Part shown: positions 54,557-62,209 of the stretch, piece by piece
Position numbering within the stretch: the stretch's first letter is position 1
Layout of the letters: every line of letters begins with the position of its first letter
Source of the DNA: Glutamicibacter nicotianae
Lineage (GTDB): Bacteria; Actinomycetota; Actinomycetes; Actinomycetales; Micrococcaceae
DNA length: 62,209 bases
Direction of reading: 5' to 3'
Assembly: GCF_006539525.1 (NCBI RefSeq)
Contig: NZ_BJNE01000013.1
Location: 1 to 62,209, forward strand
The notes under the pieces: generated by a model
The model's input: the letters and a program-made list of their open reading frames with translations, nothing else
What the model was told of the DNA's origin: nothing
Databases searched by the model: none
Program-made: the position numbers and the translations under genes

Positions 54557-54682
54557 GATGATCAATCCTAGCCGAGCAACCTGCATCGATGCGTGCCGAA
54601 CGGTGGGGGATTGGACACCCCTAGGGGGAATTCGGGGTGATCCCCGATGGAGCATGAGAGGTAAAAGAAGGAGAATGTAGCC

Positions 54683-55093
54683 ATGACTGATTTAGTGCGC
54701 GGTATTCTCAACATTATCTGGCTGCTGTTCGGCGGCCTGTGGCTGGCCCTGGGTTACGTGCTGGCAGGCATCATCTGCTGCGTGCTGATCGTGACCATTC
54801 CCTTCGGCATCGCCTCGTTCCGCATTGCCGGCTATGCGCTGTGGCCCTTCGGCCGCACCGTAGTCGACAACGGACCGGTCGGCGCGTTCTCCACCCTGGG
54901 CAACATCATCTGGATCATTTTTGCCGGCATCTGGATTGCCATCGGGCACGTGGTGACCGCGATCCCGATGTTCGTATCGATTATCGGCATCCCGCTGGGC
55001 ATCGCCAACCTGAAGATGATCCCGGTGTCCCTGATGCCCTTGGGCAAGGTCATCGTGCCTTCGGACAATTACATCGGCAACGTTCGCCGCTAG
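54683..55093 (+). CDS. YccF-domain membrane protein with internal duplication
   Basis: The 136-residue protein consists of two similar YccF halves: NIIWLLFGGLWLALGYVLAG... to ALWPFGR (about 9-58) and NIIWIIFAGIWIAIGHVVTA... to SLMPLGK (about 73-123). Each half has two hydrophobic helices. The function of the family is unknown. AAGGAGAA precedes ATG 54683. It is divergent from trmB. Confidence 0.9.
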   Translation: MTDLVRGILNIIWLLFGGLWLALGYVLAGIICCVLIVTIPFGIASFRIAGYALWPFGRTVVDNGPVGAFSTLGNIIWIIFAGIWIAIGHVVTAIPMFVSIIGIPLGIANLKMIPVSLMPLGKVIVPSDNYIGNVRR

Positions 55094-55107
55094 GCAGCAC
55101 CAAGGCG

Positions 55108-55145
55108 GCAATGGCTGCCAACTCCAATGAGTTGGCAGCCATTGC
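55108..55145. terminator. Terminator between yccF and terC
   Basis: Arms gcaatggctgccaactc (55108-55124) and gagttggcagccattgc (55129-55145) pair perfectly over 17 bp with a 4-base loop, between convergent genes. Confidence 0.88.
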
Positions 55146-55162
55146 TCTAAGCCTGAATCGGA

Positions 55163-56347
55163 TCAGCTCTTCAGGTACTCATCGTGCTGGCGGTGCGCCT
55201 CGGCGACCTCGACGCGGATCTTGTCCACGTCCTTGGCCTTGTCGCGGTATTTCTTCTCCATGGTCTTCACATACGCTTCTTCTTCCACCAGGGCGCGGTA
55301 GATGCGTTCGCGTTCGTTTGGATCCGAGGTGTAGCTCAGGTCGTTGTAGCTGCTCGCATGGCGGCGCAGGTTGCCAATGGCGGTTTGTGCCTTGCCAGCC
55401 TTGCTGAACAGCGAAGCGAGAATGGTCAGCACGAGGACGCCGATGATCACGCTCAGCGACAGCCCGGTGCTGATTTCGATGACCATCACGTGCTCGCCGT
55501 CATTGATGAATGGCAGGTTGTTCTCGTGCAGCGCGTGCAGGATCAGCTTCACGCCGATGAACGCCAGGATCGCTGCCAAGCCATAGGACAGGTAGATCAA
55601 GCGGTCCAGCAATCCATCAAGCAGGAAGTAGAGCTGGCGCAGGCCCATGAGCGAGAACGCGGTAGCAGTGAACACGATGTAGACGTTCTGGGTGAGTCCG
55701 AAGATCGCTGGGATGGAATCCAGGGCGAAGAGGATGTCGGTTCCGCCGATGGCCACCATGACCAGCAGCATCGGGGTCAGGACCTTCTTGCCGTCGATCT
55801 TGGTGAACAGCTTGTCGCCGTCGTACTTGTCGGTGGTGTGGAACAGCTTCTTGGCCAATCGGATGATGAAGTTGTTGGCCTCGTCGGATTCGTCGTCCTT
55901 CTTCAGCAGGTTGCCTGCGGTGAGCAGCAGGATCAGGCCGAACAGGTAGAAGACCCAAGCGAACTGGTTGATCAGCGCCGCGCCGACAAAGATGAACGCG
56001 GTGCGGGCGATCAGCGAGAAGACGATGCCGAAGAGCAGCACTTTCTGCTGGTCTTCGCGGGGGACCCTGAAACTGGCGATGATGATCAGGAAGACGAACA
56101 GGTTGTCGACGGACAGGGCCTTTTCGGTGATGTAGCCGGCGAAGTATTCGGCGCCCATGTCGATGCCGCCGAAGATGAGCACCAGCACACCGAATATGAG
56201 GGCCAAGCCGACGTAGATGCTGGACCAGATCGCTGCTTCACGCAGGGATGGAACGTGGGCCTTGCGGATGTGGAAGAAATAATCGAAGGCCAGTAGGGCG
56301 AGAACCACGACAATCGTGATGCCCCAAATCATAGGGGAAGCTCCCAT
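55163..56347 (-). CDS. TerC-family membrane protein, probable manganese exporter
   Basis: The 394-residue protein has about nine transmembrane helices and the TerC signatures EKALSVDNLFVFLII (about 75-89) and GGTDILFALDSIPAIFGLT (about 201-219), whose Asp/Asn residues are thought to bind metal. The last 70 residues are a charged helical tail. TerC relatives such as Alx export Mn2+. A yybP-ykoY riboswitch in the leader (56389-56486) supports manganese as the substrate. AGGAA is 6 bases before ATG 56347. Confidence 0.92.
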   Translation of the reverse strand: MGASPMIWGITIVVVLALLAFDYFFHIRKAHVPSLREAAIWSSIYVGLALIFGVLVLIFGGIDMGAEYFAGYITEKALSVDNLFVFLIIIASFRVPREDQQKVLLFGIVFSLIARTAFIFVGAALINQFAWVFYLFGLILLLTAGNLLKKDDESDEANNFIIRLAKKLFHTTDKYDGDKLFTKIDGKKVLTPMLLVMVAIGGTDILFALDSIPAIFGLTQNVYIVFTATAFSLMGLRQLYFLLDGLLDRLIYLSYGLAAILAFIGVKLILHALHENNLPFINDGEHVMVIEISTGLSLSVIIGVLVLTILASLFSKAGKAQTAIGNLRRHASSYNDLSYTSDPNERERIYRALVEEEAYVKTMEKKYRDKAKDVDKIRVEVAEAHRQHDEYLKS

Positions 56348-56388
56348 AGGGATTCCTGCTTTCGTAAGTTGCGCGCGGACGCGTCCGA

Positions 56389-56486
56389 GTAAGTCTCTTC
56401 ACCGACACTGTGGTTGGCCGTAAAACCCGGCAGGACCATGAAGTCCTGCGTATTGACGGATTCAACGATTGTGAATACTCCCTTAC
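56389..56486 (-). promoter_or_regulatory. yybP-ykoY (Mn2+) riboswitch
   Basis: On the minus strand, P1 pairs GTAAG (56486-56482) with CTTAC (56393-56389). The 5' loop is GGGAGTA and the 3' loop GTGAAGAGACTT, matching the metal-binding loops GGGAGUA and G-GA-GA-ACUU of the yybP-ykoY class. CCGTCA and CCTGCCGGG lie between, as in actinobacterial examples. The element ends about 42 bases before the terC ATG. Mn2+ would switch expression on. Confidence 0.72.
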
Positions 56487-56729
56487 GTCCCTTAATCCTA
56501 ACCCGAAGCGGTGCTCCTGGAAGAATTCTGGTTTACGGATGTCATGTTGATCTGTAATGTACTTCGTCTTTGCCCAGTTGGGTAGGCGTCATATGCAATT
56601 CGAAGGATGCGGTGGGCAAAGTGCTCGAGTGAATTCTTCGGCCCAGGTCTCGGGTCGCCTTGGAAATCCTCGCAGGACTCGGAGCGCTGGCAACAGCATG
56701 CGCGGTACCTGCCGATGATGCGTGGCCGG

Positions 56730-57224
56730 CTAATTCCGTGCGGACAGGATTTGCTCACGCAGGATATCGGCGTGCCCGCAATGCTGCGCCAATTCGCGCA
56801 GCATGTGCAGCTGGATCCAGCGCAGCGGCAACGACCCGCGCCGATTGCCGGAGAAAACGTGATCCCCGGTCTTGCCCTTCACTACTTCACGTGACAGTTC
56901 GATGGCCTGGGCATAGTCACGCCGAATGGATTCGATGGTGTCGGACGCGGACAAGTCGAAGGACTTGCTGGGCGACGACGCAATGCCCAGTTCGGCCCGG
57001 CTCTTGCCGGTGGCTGCTTCGCCAAACCAGACACGTTCGACGAAGATCGCATGTTTCACCAGCCCGAGCAACGTGGTCTTGGACTCAACCAGCTTCAACC
57101 GCGCTTCGTCTTCGTCCAGCCCGTCGAGGCTGGAAAGCAGCATCTGCCGGTGCTGATCGATGAATACCTGGACCATCTCATCGTGGGGCAGGGAAAAAAT
57201 ATCTTGGGAATCCGGGTTGCCCAT
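56730..57224 (-). CDS. DinB/DUF664-family protein (mycothiol-dependent enzyme-like)
   Basis: The 164-residue four-helix protein has the DinB/DUF664 His pattern: LLGLVKHAIFVERVWFGE (His about 58) and HMLRELAQHCGHADILREQ (three His, about 139-151), which form the metal site. Relatives in actinobacteria are mycothiol- or bacillithiol-dependent transferases and isomerases; the exact reaction is unknown. TAGGATGAGG precedes ATG 57224. The 200-odd bases between this gene and the terC riboswitch hold no recognised feature. Confidence 0.88.
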   Translation of the reverse strand: MGNPDSQDIFSLPHDEMVQVFIDQHRQMLLSSLDGLDEDEARLKLVESKTTLLGLVKHAIFVERVWFGEAATGKSRAELGIASSPSKSFDLSASDTIESIRRDYAQAIELSREVVKGKTGDHVFSGNRRGSLPLRWIQLHMLRELAQHCGHADILREQILSARN

Positions 57225-57315
57225 GCCTCATCCTAAGACTGCAAATCGCGCTCCACAAGGGGTTTTGCCGTCGAGGCAAAGAGAAGAAAAATATCTCGAG
57301 AATCTTGCTCTAGCT

Positions 57316-57341
57316 GGAATACTAGGACTAGGAGTAGAGTT
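57316..57341 (+). promoter_or_regulatory. SigR/SigH-type promoter of clpB
   Basis: GGAAT (57316-57320), exactly 18 bases, GTT (57339-57341). The GTT of the -10 is also the first three bases of the HAIR box, so HspR would block this promoter directly. Predicted start is near 57347. Confidence 0.7.
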
Positions 57342-57359
57342 GAGTTAAGTACACTCAAG
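57339..57359. promoter_or_regulatory. HAIR box (HspR operator) of clpB
   Basis: GTTGAGT-N7-ACTCAAG, one mismatch from the consensus CTTGAGT-N7-ACTCAAG. It lies 35 bases before the clpB start codon. Confidence 0.9.
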
Positions 57360-57393
57360 TTTATGGGTTCACTCCAATAGAGAAAGGATGCGC

Positions 57394-59982
57394 GTGGACA
57401 CGAAACTCACCACTAAGAGCCAAGAAGCTCTCTCAGCTTCCGGGATGAACGCTTCAACCGCAGGCAATCCGCAGATTGAACCTGCGCACCTGCTGAAGGC
57501 ATTGCTGGACCAGCGAGAGTCCGTCGCAGTGGCCTTGCTGAAGACTGCGGGGTTGGATGTCGACGCGCTTTCCGTCAAGGCGAGCGCTGTCATCAACGCG
57601 TTGCCCTCCAGCTCCGGTACTTCGGTTGCCCAAGCTCAGTACTCCCGGCAGTTGCTGCAGGTCGTGAGCAACGCCCAGGCGGCCGCCGCGGAAATGGGGG
57701 ACACCTACGTCTCCACCGAGCACCTGCTCATCGCCCTGGCATCAGACCAGACCAAGGCGGGTGAAGCCCTGCGCGAATTCGGCGCCACCCGCGAACTGCT
57801 GGTGGGCACCTTGCCGACCATCCGCGGCGACCGCAAGGTCGATAACCCGGATCCTGAGGCAACCTTCCAGTCCCTGGAGAAGTTCGGCACCGACATGACC
57901 GCCCTGGCGCGCTCGGGCAAGCTGGATCCCGTCATCGGCCGCGACCGCGAGATCCGCCGCGTGGTGCAGGTGCTCTCCCGCCGCACCAAGAACAATCCAG
58001 TGCTGATCGGTGAACCCGGCGTGGGCAAGACCGCTGTGGTCGAGGGCCTGGCCCAGCGCATGATCGCTGGAGACGTCCCGGAGTCGCTGCGCGGCAAGAC
58101 CTTGATCTCCTTGGATCTGGGTGCCATGGTCGCCGGTGCCAAGTACCGCGGCGAATTCGAAGAGCGGCTGAAGTCGGTGTTGGAAGAGATCAAGGCTTCG
58201 GATGGCCAGATTGTCACCTTCATTGACGAGATCCACACCGTGGTCGGTGCTGGCGCCTCCGAGGGTGCGATGGACGCCGGCAATATGCTCAAGCCGATGC
58301 TAGCCCGTGGCGAGCTGCGCCTGATCGGTGCCACTACGCTGGACGAGTACCGCGAGAACATCGAGAAGGACCCGGCCCTGGAACGCCGCTTCGCCCAGGT
58401 ATACGTGGGCGAGCCGAGCGTGGACGACACCATCGCCATCCTGCGTGGGTTGAAGGAGCGCTACGAGGCGCACCACAAGGTCTCCATTGCAGACTCCGCA
58501 CTGGTGGCTGCTTCCACGCTGTCCAGCCGCTACATCTCCGGACGTCAGCTGCCGGACAAGGCCATCGACCTGGTCGATGAGGCCGCCAGCCGGTTGCGCA
58601 TGGAGATCGATTCGGCGCCGGAGGAGATCGACGAGCTGCGCCGCGAGGTGGACCGATTGACCATGGAAGAACTGGCTCTGTCCGATGAGACGGATCCAGC
58701 TTCGGTGGAACGCCTGGATGCCCTGCGCAAGGACATGGCTGACAAGAAGGAAAAGCTGGATGCGCTGAATTCCCAGTGGGAAGCGGAGAAGGCTGGCCTG
58801 AATCGCGTCGGCGATCTGAAGGTCAAGCTCGATGAACTGCGCAGCCAGGCCGACAAGGCCCAGCGCGAGGGTGACCTGGAGAAGGCATCGCGCCTGCTCT
58901 ACGGGGAGATTCCGACGCTGCAGCAGGAGCTGGATGCGGCGGCCGCCGCCGAAGCCGACAAGGCCGAGACGCACACCATGGTCGCCGAGGAAGTCACCGC
59001 GGATGACATTGCGGAAGTCATTTCGGCCTGGACTGGCATCCCGGCTGGTCGCATGCTGCAGGGCGAAAGCCAGAAGCTGCTGGAGATGGAAGAGATCATC
59101 GGGCAGCGCCTGATGGGCCAGAAGCAGGCGGTCGCCGCGGTCTCCGACGCCGTGCGCCGTACCCGTGCCGGCATTGCCGACCCGAACCGGCCCACCGGTT
59201 CCTTCCTGTTCCTCGGTCCAACCGGTGTCGGCAAAACCGAGCTGGCCAAGTCGCTGGCCGACTTCCTCTTCGATGACCCGCGCGCGATGGTGCGCATCGA
59301 CATGTCCGAATACTCGGAGAAGCACGCGGTGTCCCGCCTGGTCGGTGCCCCTCCGGGCTACGTGGGATACGAAGAGGGAGGGCAGCTCACCGAAGCTGTA
59401 CGCCGCCGCCCGTACTCGGTGATCCTGCTGGACGAAGTGGAGAAGGCGCACCCCGAAGTCTTCGACATCCTGCTGCAGGTACTCGATGACGGCCGGCTGA
59501 CCGATGGCCAAGGGCGAACGGTGGACTTCAGGAACACCATCCTGATCCTCACCTCCAATCTGGGTTCCCAGTTCCTGGTGGATCCAAGCTTGGAAGACGA
59601 GGCCAAGAAGTCAGCGGTGATGAACGTGGTCAACGCTTCGTTCAAGCCGGAATTCTTGAACCGCCTGGATGAGGTCATCCTCTTCGATCCATTGAGCATC
59701 GAGGAGCTGGGCAGCATCGTCAGGCTGCAGGTCGACTTGCTCGCGCAACGCCTGGCCGATCGCCGCCTGAACCTGGAGGTGGACCAGGCCGCCAGCGAGT
59801 GGCTGGCCCTGACCGGTTATGATCCGGCCTACGGCGCCCGTCCGCTGCGCCGCTTGGTGCAGCGCGAGATCGGCGACCGGCTGGCCAAGGAGATCTTGGC
59901 TGGGGCGGTGCAGGATGGCGACACCGTGGCTGTCACCCTGGACGAGGTCGGCGACAAGCTCAAGGTGGCCAAGAAGTCCTAG
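57394..59982 (+). CDS. clpB: ATP-dependent disaggregase ClpB (Hsp100)
   Basis: The 862-residue AAA+ unfoldase has the Clp N-domain (1-140), the first AAA domain (Walker A GEPGVGKT, Walker [13 protein letters not shown]), the coiled-coil middle domain (about 395-520) and the second AAA domain (Walker A GPTGVGKT, Walker [15 protein letters not shown]). It rescues aggregated proteins with DnaK. The start is GTG 57394, giving [13 protein letters not shown] as in the family, with AGAAAGGA 5 bases upstream; ATG 57388 has no room for a ribosome binding site. Confidence 0.97.
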   Translation: MDTKLTTKSQEALSASGMNASTAGNPQIEPAHLLKALLDQRESVAVALLKTAGLDVDALSVKASAVINALPSSSGTSVAQAQYSRQLLQVVSNAQAAAAEMGDTYVSTEHLLIALASDQTKAGEALREFGATRELLVGTLPTIRGDRKVDNPDPEATFQSLEKFGTDMTALARSGKLDPVIGRDREIRRVVQVLSRRTKNNPVLIGEPGVGKTAVVEGLAQRMIAGDVPESLRGKTLISLDLGAMVAGAKYRGEFEERLKSVLEEIKASDGQIVTFIDEIHTVVGAGASEGAMDAGNMLKPMLARGELRLIGATTLDEYRENIEKDPALERRFAQVYVGEPSVDDTIAILRGLKERYEAHHKVSIADSALVAASTLSSRYISGRQLPDKAIDLVDEAASRLRMEIDSAPEEIDELRREVDRLTMEELALSDETDPASVERLDALRKDMADKKEKLDALNSQWEAEKAGLNRVGDLKVKLDELRSQADKAQREGDLEKASRLLYGEIPTLQQELDAAAAAEADKAETHTMVAEEVTADDIAEVISAWTGIPAGRMLQGESQKLLEMEEIIGQRLMGQKQAVAAVSDAVRRTRAGIADPNRPTGSFLFLGPTGVGKTELAKSLADFLFDDPRAMVRIDMSEYSEKHAVSRLVGAPPGYVGYEEGGQLTEAVRRRPYSVILLDEVEKAHPEVFDILLQVLDDGRLTDGQGRTVDFRNTILILTSNLGSQFLVDPSLEDEAKKSAVMNVVNASFKPEFLNRLDEVILFDPLSIEELGSIVRLQVDLLAQRLADRRLNLEVDQAASEWLALTGYDPAYGARPLRRLVQREIGDRLAKEILAGAVQDGDTVAVTLDEVGDKLKVAKKS

Positions 59983-59988
59983 CAACTG

Positions 59989-60040
59989 GCAATGGCGAGG
60001 GTGTGAACAGATGGAAATCCGTTCACGCCCTCGCCGTTGC
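59989..60040. terminator. Bidirectional terminator after clpB
   Basis: Arms 59989-60008 and 60021-60040 form a 20-bp stem (two G-T pairs; begins gcaatggcga, ends tcgccgttgc) with a 12-base loop, between convergent genes. Confidence 0.85.
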
Positions 60041-60054
60041 TGTACTCAAGCTGC

Positions 60055-60726
60055 CTAGCTGTCGGTGGTCTCCCGGTCGTTGGACTTTTCGTCGGCCGGC
60101 TTTTCGTCCTCGGACTTCTTCTCTTCGGAGCTATCGGCATCTTCATCGTCGGCGCCCTCGGGCAGCAACGAGCTGCGGACGGTGCCCTCCGAAAGACTCA
60201 GGAAGCAGGAAACGGTGCGGTCGCCCTGGGCCCAGGTGCTCTCCGATGGGCGGGAGAAGTGATAGGTCCAGGTGGAATCCAACCCTGCACGCGGGTCCAG
60301 CGAGACCGACTTGCACAGGTCTTCGGACTGGGTGAGCAGCACGTTGGCACCGGGATACTCCTCGCCGTTGACCTGGAAGATGCCGATCACCTGAGCGTTG
60401 TGGGAGGAATCACAGGTCACGACGGTCTGCGGATCCAATGGCGACGTGAATCCCCGCAGGCAATCGCCTTGCTCCAGCTGCGTAGGCGGCATCCCGGTGG
60501 CAATGATGCCGTCGAGGCCTGGATTCTCATTGCGTTCCACATTGTTCGCAGTTGGCGAAGCAGGTGGATCCACGAGCCTCAACACCACGAAAACCACTGC
60601 AGCGGCCAGCGCCAGAACGGCGACAATCATCAGGGCCCATTGGGCACTCTGCCGCTTCGGGTTCTCCGGTTCTGGCTGCAATGGCGGCAAAGCCGCCTGC
60701 GGCTCGGGCAGATTGTTTTCCACCAC
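60055..60726 (-). CDS. Membrane-anchored protein with Septum_form-like exported domain
   Basis: The 223-residue protein has a Pro-rich cytoplasmic N-terminus, one transmembrane helix (about 29-50) and an exported domain with Cys pairs (QLEQGDCLRGF, VVTCDSSHNAQVIGIF, DLCKSVSL, VSCFLSL). The pattern GDC...C-x-H-x-A-x-V-x-G-x-F is that of the actinobacterial Septum_form family. It ends in a long Asp/Glu/Lys tail. The precise role is unknown. The start is GTG 60726 with AAGGAG 8-10 bases upstream. Confidence 0.8.
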   Translation of the reverse strand: MVENNLPEPQAALPPLQPEPENPKRQSAQWALMIVAVLALAAAVVFVVLRLVDPPASPTANNVERNENPGLDGIIATGMPPTQLEQGDCLRGFTSPLDPQTVVTCDSSHNAQVIGIFQVNGEEYPGANVLLTQSEDLCKSVSLDPRAGLDSTWTYHFSRPSESTWAQGDRTVSCFLSLSEGTVRSSLLPEGADDEDADSSEEKKSEDEKPADEKSNDRETTDS

Positions 60727-60877
60727 CTGTTGAGCTCCTTCGTGGTTGGGTCGGGCGATCGCTCGCCGGTGAATCGTGTTAACCTTTAATTACGAAAGAA
60801 CTGATCACATATTCGGGGGCCTTCACCTTTCACAGGTGGACCACCTCCCGACTCTACTGAAAAGAGGGGGTCACGCC

Positions 60878-61096
60878 ATGGGGCGCGGCCGTCAAAAGGC
60901 TAAAGCACAGCGTCAGGCGCGAGATATCAAGTACTACTCGCCATCCACTGACCTTTCGGCACTTGAACGCGAGTTGGGCGTTCGGTCCGATCATCATGCT
61001 CAGAATTCTGAGCGTAATGATTCATCGTATGACGACGAATACTCGGAATACGACGAGCTGACTAAGAAGTACTCGGGAGATGACGAAGACGAGTAG
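60878..61096 (+). CDS. DUF3073 small protein
   Basis: The 72-residue protein starts MGRGRQKAKAQRQARDIKYY, the invariant beginning of the actinobacterial DUF3073 family, and ends in an acidic Tyr/Asp-rich part. The very basic start and acidic end suggest nucleic-acid or ribosome contact, but no function is established. AAGAGGGGG precedes ATG 60878. Confidence 0.93.
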   Translation: MGRGRQKAKAQRQARDIKYYSPSTDLSALERELGVRSDHHAQNSERNDSSYDDEYSEYDELTKKYSGDDEDE

Positions 61097-61184
61097 CCTC
61101 GTCTTCTGATGCCGGGAGTCCTTGGCTCAGAGTGCCACACCTTGAGCATTGAGTGGTACAGCTCTTCAGTACATTTTGCGACAA

Positions 61185-61225
61185 GCCGCAGCGACTAAGC
61201 TAAATTAGCTTTTAGTCGCTGCGGC
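61185..61225 (+). terminator. Rho-independent terminator after the DUF3073 gene
   Basis: gccgcagcgactaa (61185-61198) pairs with ttagtcgctgcggc (61212-61225) over 14 bp, followed by CTTTGT. The loop agct...agct can extend the stem. Confidence 0.85.
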
Positions 61226-61257
61226 CTTTGTCGTGCCCAGCAATACTAAGGTGGAAC

Positions 61258-62178
61258 GTGAGCACTCCAGAAGAACTGTCGATCCAGATGGCGCATCATT
61301 CGGCGATCCGCTCCATGCAGCGCATTGTGGAGCAGCAAGCGGCGCCCTCGCCGGAAAACGAGGCCCGGGACGGAGTCCAGCGGATGCTGGATGCCGGGAA
61401 TGTGCTCGTGGTGACTGGCGCCGGCGTATCCACGGATTCGGGAATCCCGGATTACCGCGGCCCCAATGGCTCATTGCAACGCCACCGGCCAATGACCTAT
61501 CAGGAATTCCGCTTCCGTCCAGAAGCCAGGCAGCGCTACTGGGCCCGCGGCTACGTCGGCTGGCGGCATATGGACAAAGCCGAACCCAACCGCATTCACC
61601 GGCGCTTGGTGCAGTGGGAAGAACAGGGGAAAATCAGCGGCATCATCACCCAGAACGTGGACGGGCTGCACCAGCAGGCAGGATCCAAGCGCGTGATTCC
61701 GGTGCATGGCGATCTGTCGATTGTCCGCTGCCTGGACTGCGGGAACAGTGAGCATCGCATTGACTTCGATCTGCGCCTCCAGGCAGCCAATGAGGGATAC
61801 CTGGAGGCCGTGGAGATCGATCCCGGCGCGGTGAACCCCGACGGCGATGTGGAGCTGCCCCAGTACCTGGTGGACCGGTTCAACATGGTGGCCTGCTTGC
61901 GCTGCGGATCGCTCGCGCTGAAACCTGACGTGGTGTACTTCGGCGAGAGCGTTCCAGCCGACCGCAAGGAGCGTATCGCTGCACTGGAAGCGGAATCCAC
62001 GGCGCTGCTGGTGATGGGCTCCTCGCTTGCGGTCATGAGCGGCTACAAGATCCTGTTGAACTTCGTCAAGCGGGATCTGCCGGTGGCGCTGATAACCAAT
62101 GGCCACGTCCGCGGCGAGCAGAAGGCCACCTGGCGCTGGCGGGTGCCATTGGAAGACGCGCTGAAGCAATTGGACTAG
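61258..62178 (+). CDS. Sir2-family NAD-dependent protein deacylase
   Basis: The 306-residue sirtuin shows GAGVSTDSGIPDYRG (about 55-69), TQNVDGLH (about 131-138), catalytic His in PVHGDL (about 149), and two zinc-binding pairs, CLDC (about 158-161) and CLRC (about 218-221), separated by an unusually long insertion of about 56 residues. Sirtuins remove acyl groups from lysines using NAD+. GTG 61258 is used because AAGGTGG lies just upstream and the frame above it runs through a terminator. Confidence 0.92.
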   Translation: MSTPEELSIQMAHHSAIRSMQRIVEQQAAPSPENEARDGVQRMLDAGNVLVVTGAGVSTDSGIPDYRGPNGSLQRHRPMTYQEFRFRPEARQRYWARGYVGWRHMDKAEPNRIHRRLVQWEEQGKISGIITQNVDGLHQQAGSKRVIPVHGDLSIVRCLDCGNSEHRIDFDLRLQAANEGYLEAVEIDPGAVNPDGDVELPQYLVDRFNMVACLRCGSLALKPDVVYFGESVPADRKERIAALEAESTALLVMGSSLAVMSGYKILLNFVKRDLPVALITNGHVRGEQKATWRWRVPLEDALKQLD

Positions 62179-62209
62179 CGGGAGAATATTTCGCTCCGCA
62201 AGGCCATCG

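Noticed and set aside
55163-56347. Calling the TerC protein a tellurite-resistance determinant
   Set aside because: No other ter genes are present, and the Mn2+ riboswitch in the leader points to metal export.

Overview
The window is chromosomal DNA from a high-GC Gram-positive bacterium, most likely a Micrococcaceae member of the Arthrobacter/Glutamicibacter type (inference). The grounds are: most genes are strongly GC-biased; the chaperone operon is dnaK-grpE-dnaJ-hspR with HAIR operators; there is a DUF3073 protein, a Mycobacterium-like Dcd and a short HU lacking the mycobacterial basic tail; and lipoproteins and Tat/Sec signals are of actinobacterial style. No rRNA, phage, transposon or CRISPR array was seen. 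One tRNA (Gly, anticodon CCC) is present.

Layout. 1-700: tandem copies of an HU gene, the first cut by the window edge. 780-6600: an envelope copper/heme cluster (unknown His-rich membrane protein, CopC, PCuAC-type lipoprotein, Tat-exported Dyp peroxidase, CopD-CtaG fusion, lipoprotein). 6750-16030: thioredoxin-NHL protein, MFS exporter, unknown secreted protein, HerA-like ATPase, a cystine-type ABC importer and an AEC carrier. 16090-21730: tRNA-Gly, SseB-like protein, class I fumarase, VanY peptidase, dCTP deaminase, UMF1-type MFS. 21959-28280: a complete Mrp Na+/H+ antiporter operon (A/B fused, C, D, E, F, G). 28340-31783: DUF4235 protein, then a TPP riboswitch controlling a YkoE plus ATPase-ATPase-permease fusion for thiamine precursor uptake. 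31780-36836: aminodeoxychorismate lyase, cardiolipin synthase, an unusual P-loop kinase-PabB fusion and a LMW phosphatase. 36976-40376: MarR/LysE divergent from an MMPL pump, with a palindrome between. 40678-42252: DEAD-box helicase with a long leader. 42550-48324: a 1924-residue secreted amylopullulanase, visibly lower in GC than its neighbours, behind two inverted LacI-type operator motifs. 48502-53028: PLDc_N protein and dnaK-grpE-dnaJ-hspR. 53025-57224: GNAT, TrmB, YccF, TerC behind a yybP-ykoY (Mn2+) riboswitch, DinB/DUF664. 57394-62178: clpB, Septum_form-like protein, DUF3073, sirtuin.

How parts work together. The copper cluster pairs a periplasmic-type copper chaperone with CtaG and a secreted heme peroxidase, recalling the ECuC/DtpA/Sco grouping of Streptomyces lividans. 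The dnaK operon encodes its own repressor HspR, and both dnaK and clpB carry HAIR boxes plus an exact GGAAT-N18-GTT (SigR/SigH-type) promoter, so heat and thiol-oxidative stress inputs probably converge on both. PabB (as a fusion) and PabC lie within 5 kb and together would make p-aminobenzoate for folate. Two metabolite/metal riboswitches (TPP, Mn2+) control transport genes.

The observations I consider most worth a second look are the kinase-PabB fusion, the foreign-looking amylopullulanase with its paired operators, and the composite SigR/HspR promoters. All function calls rest on reading motifs by eye; no database search was run.
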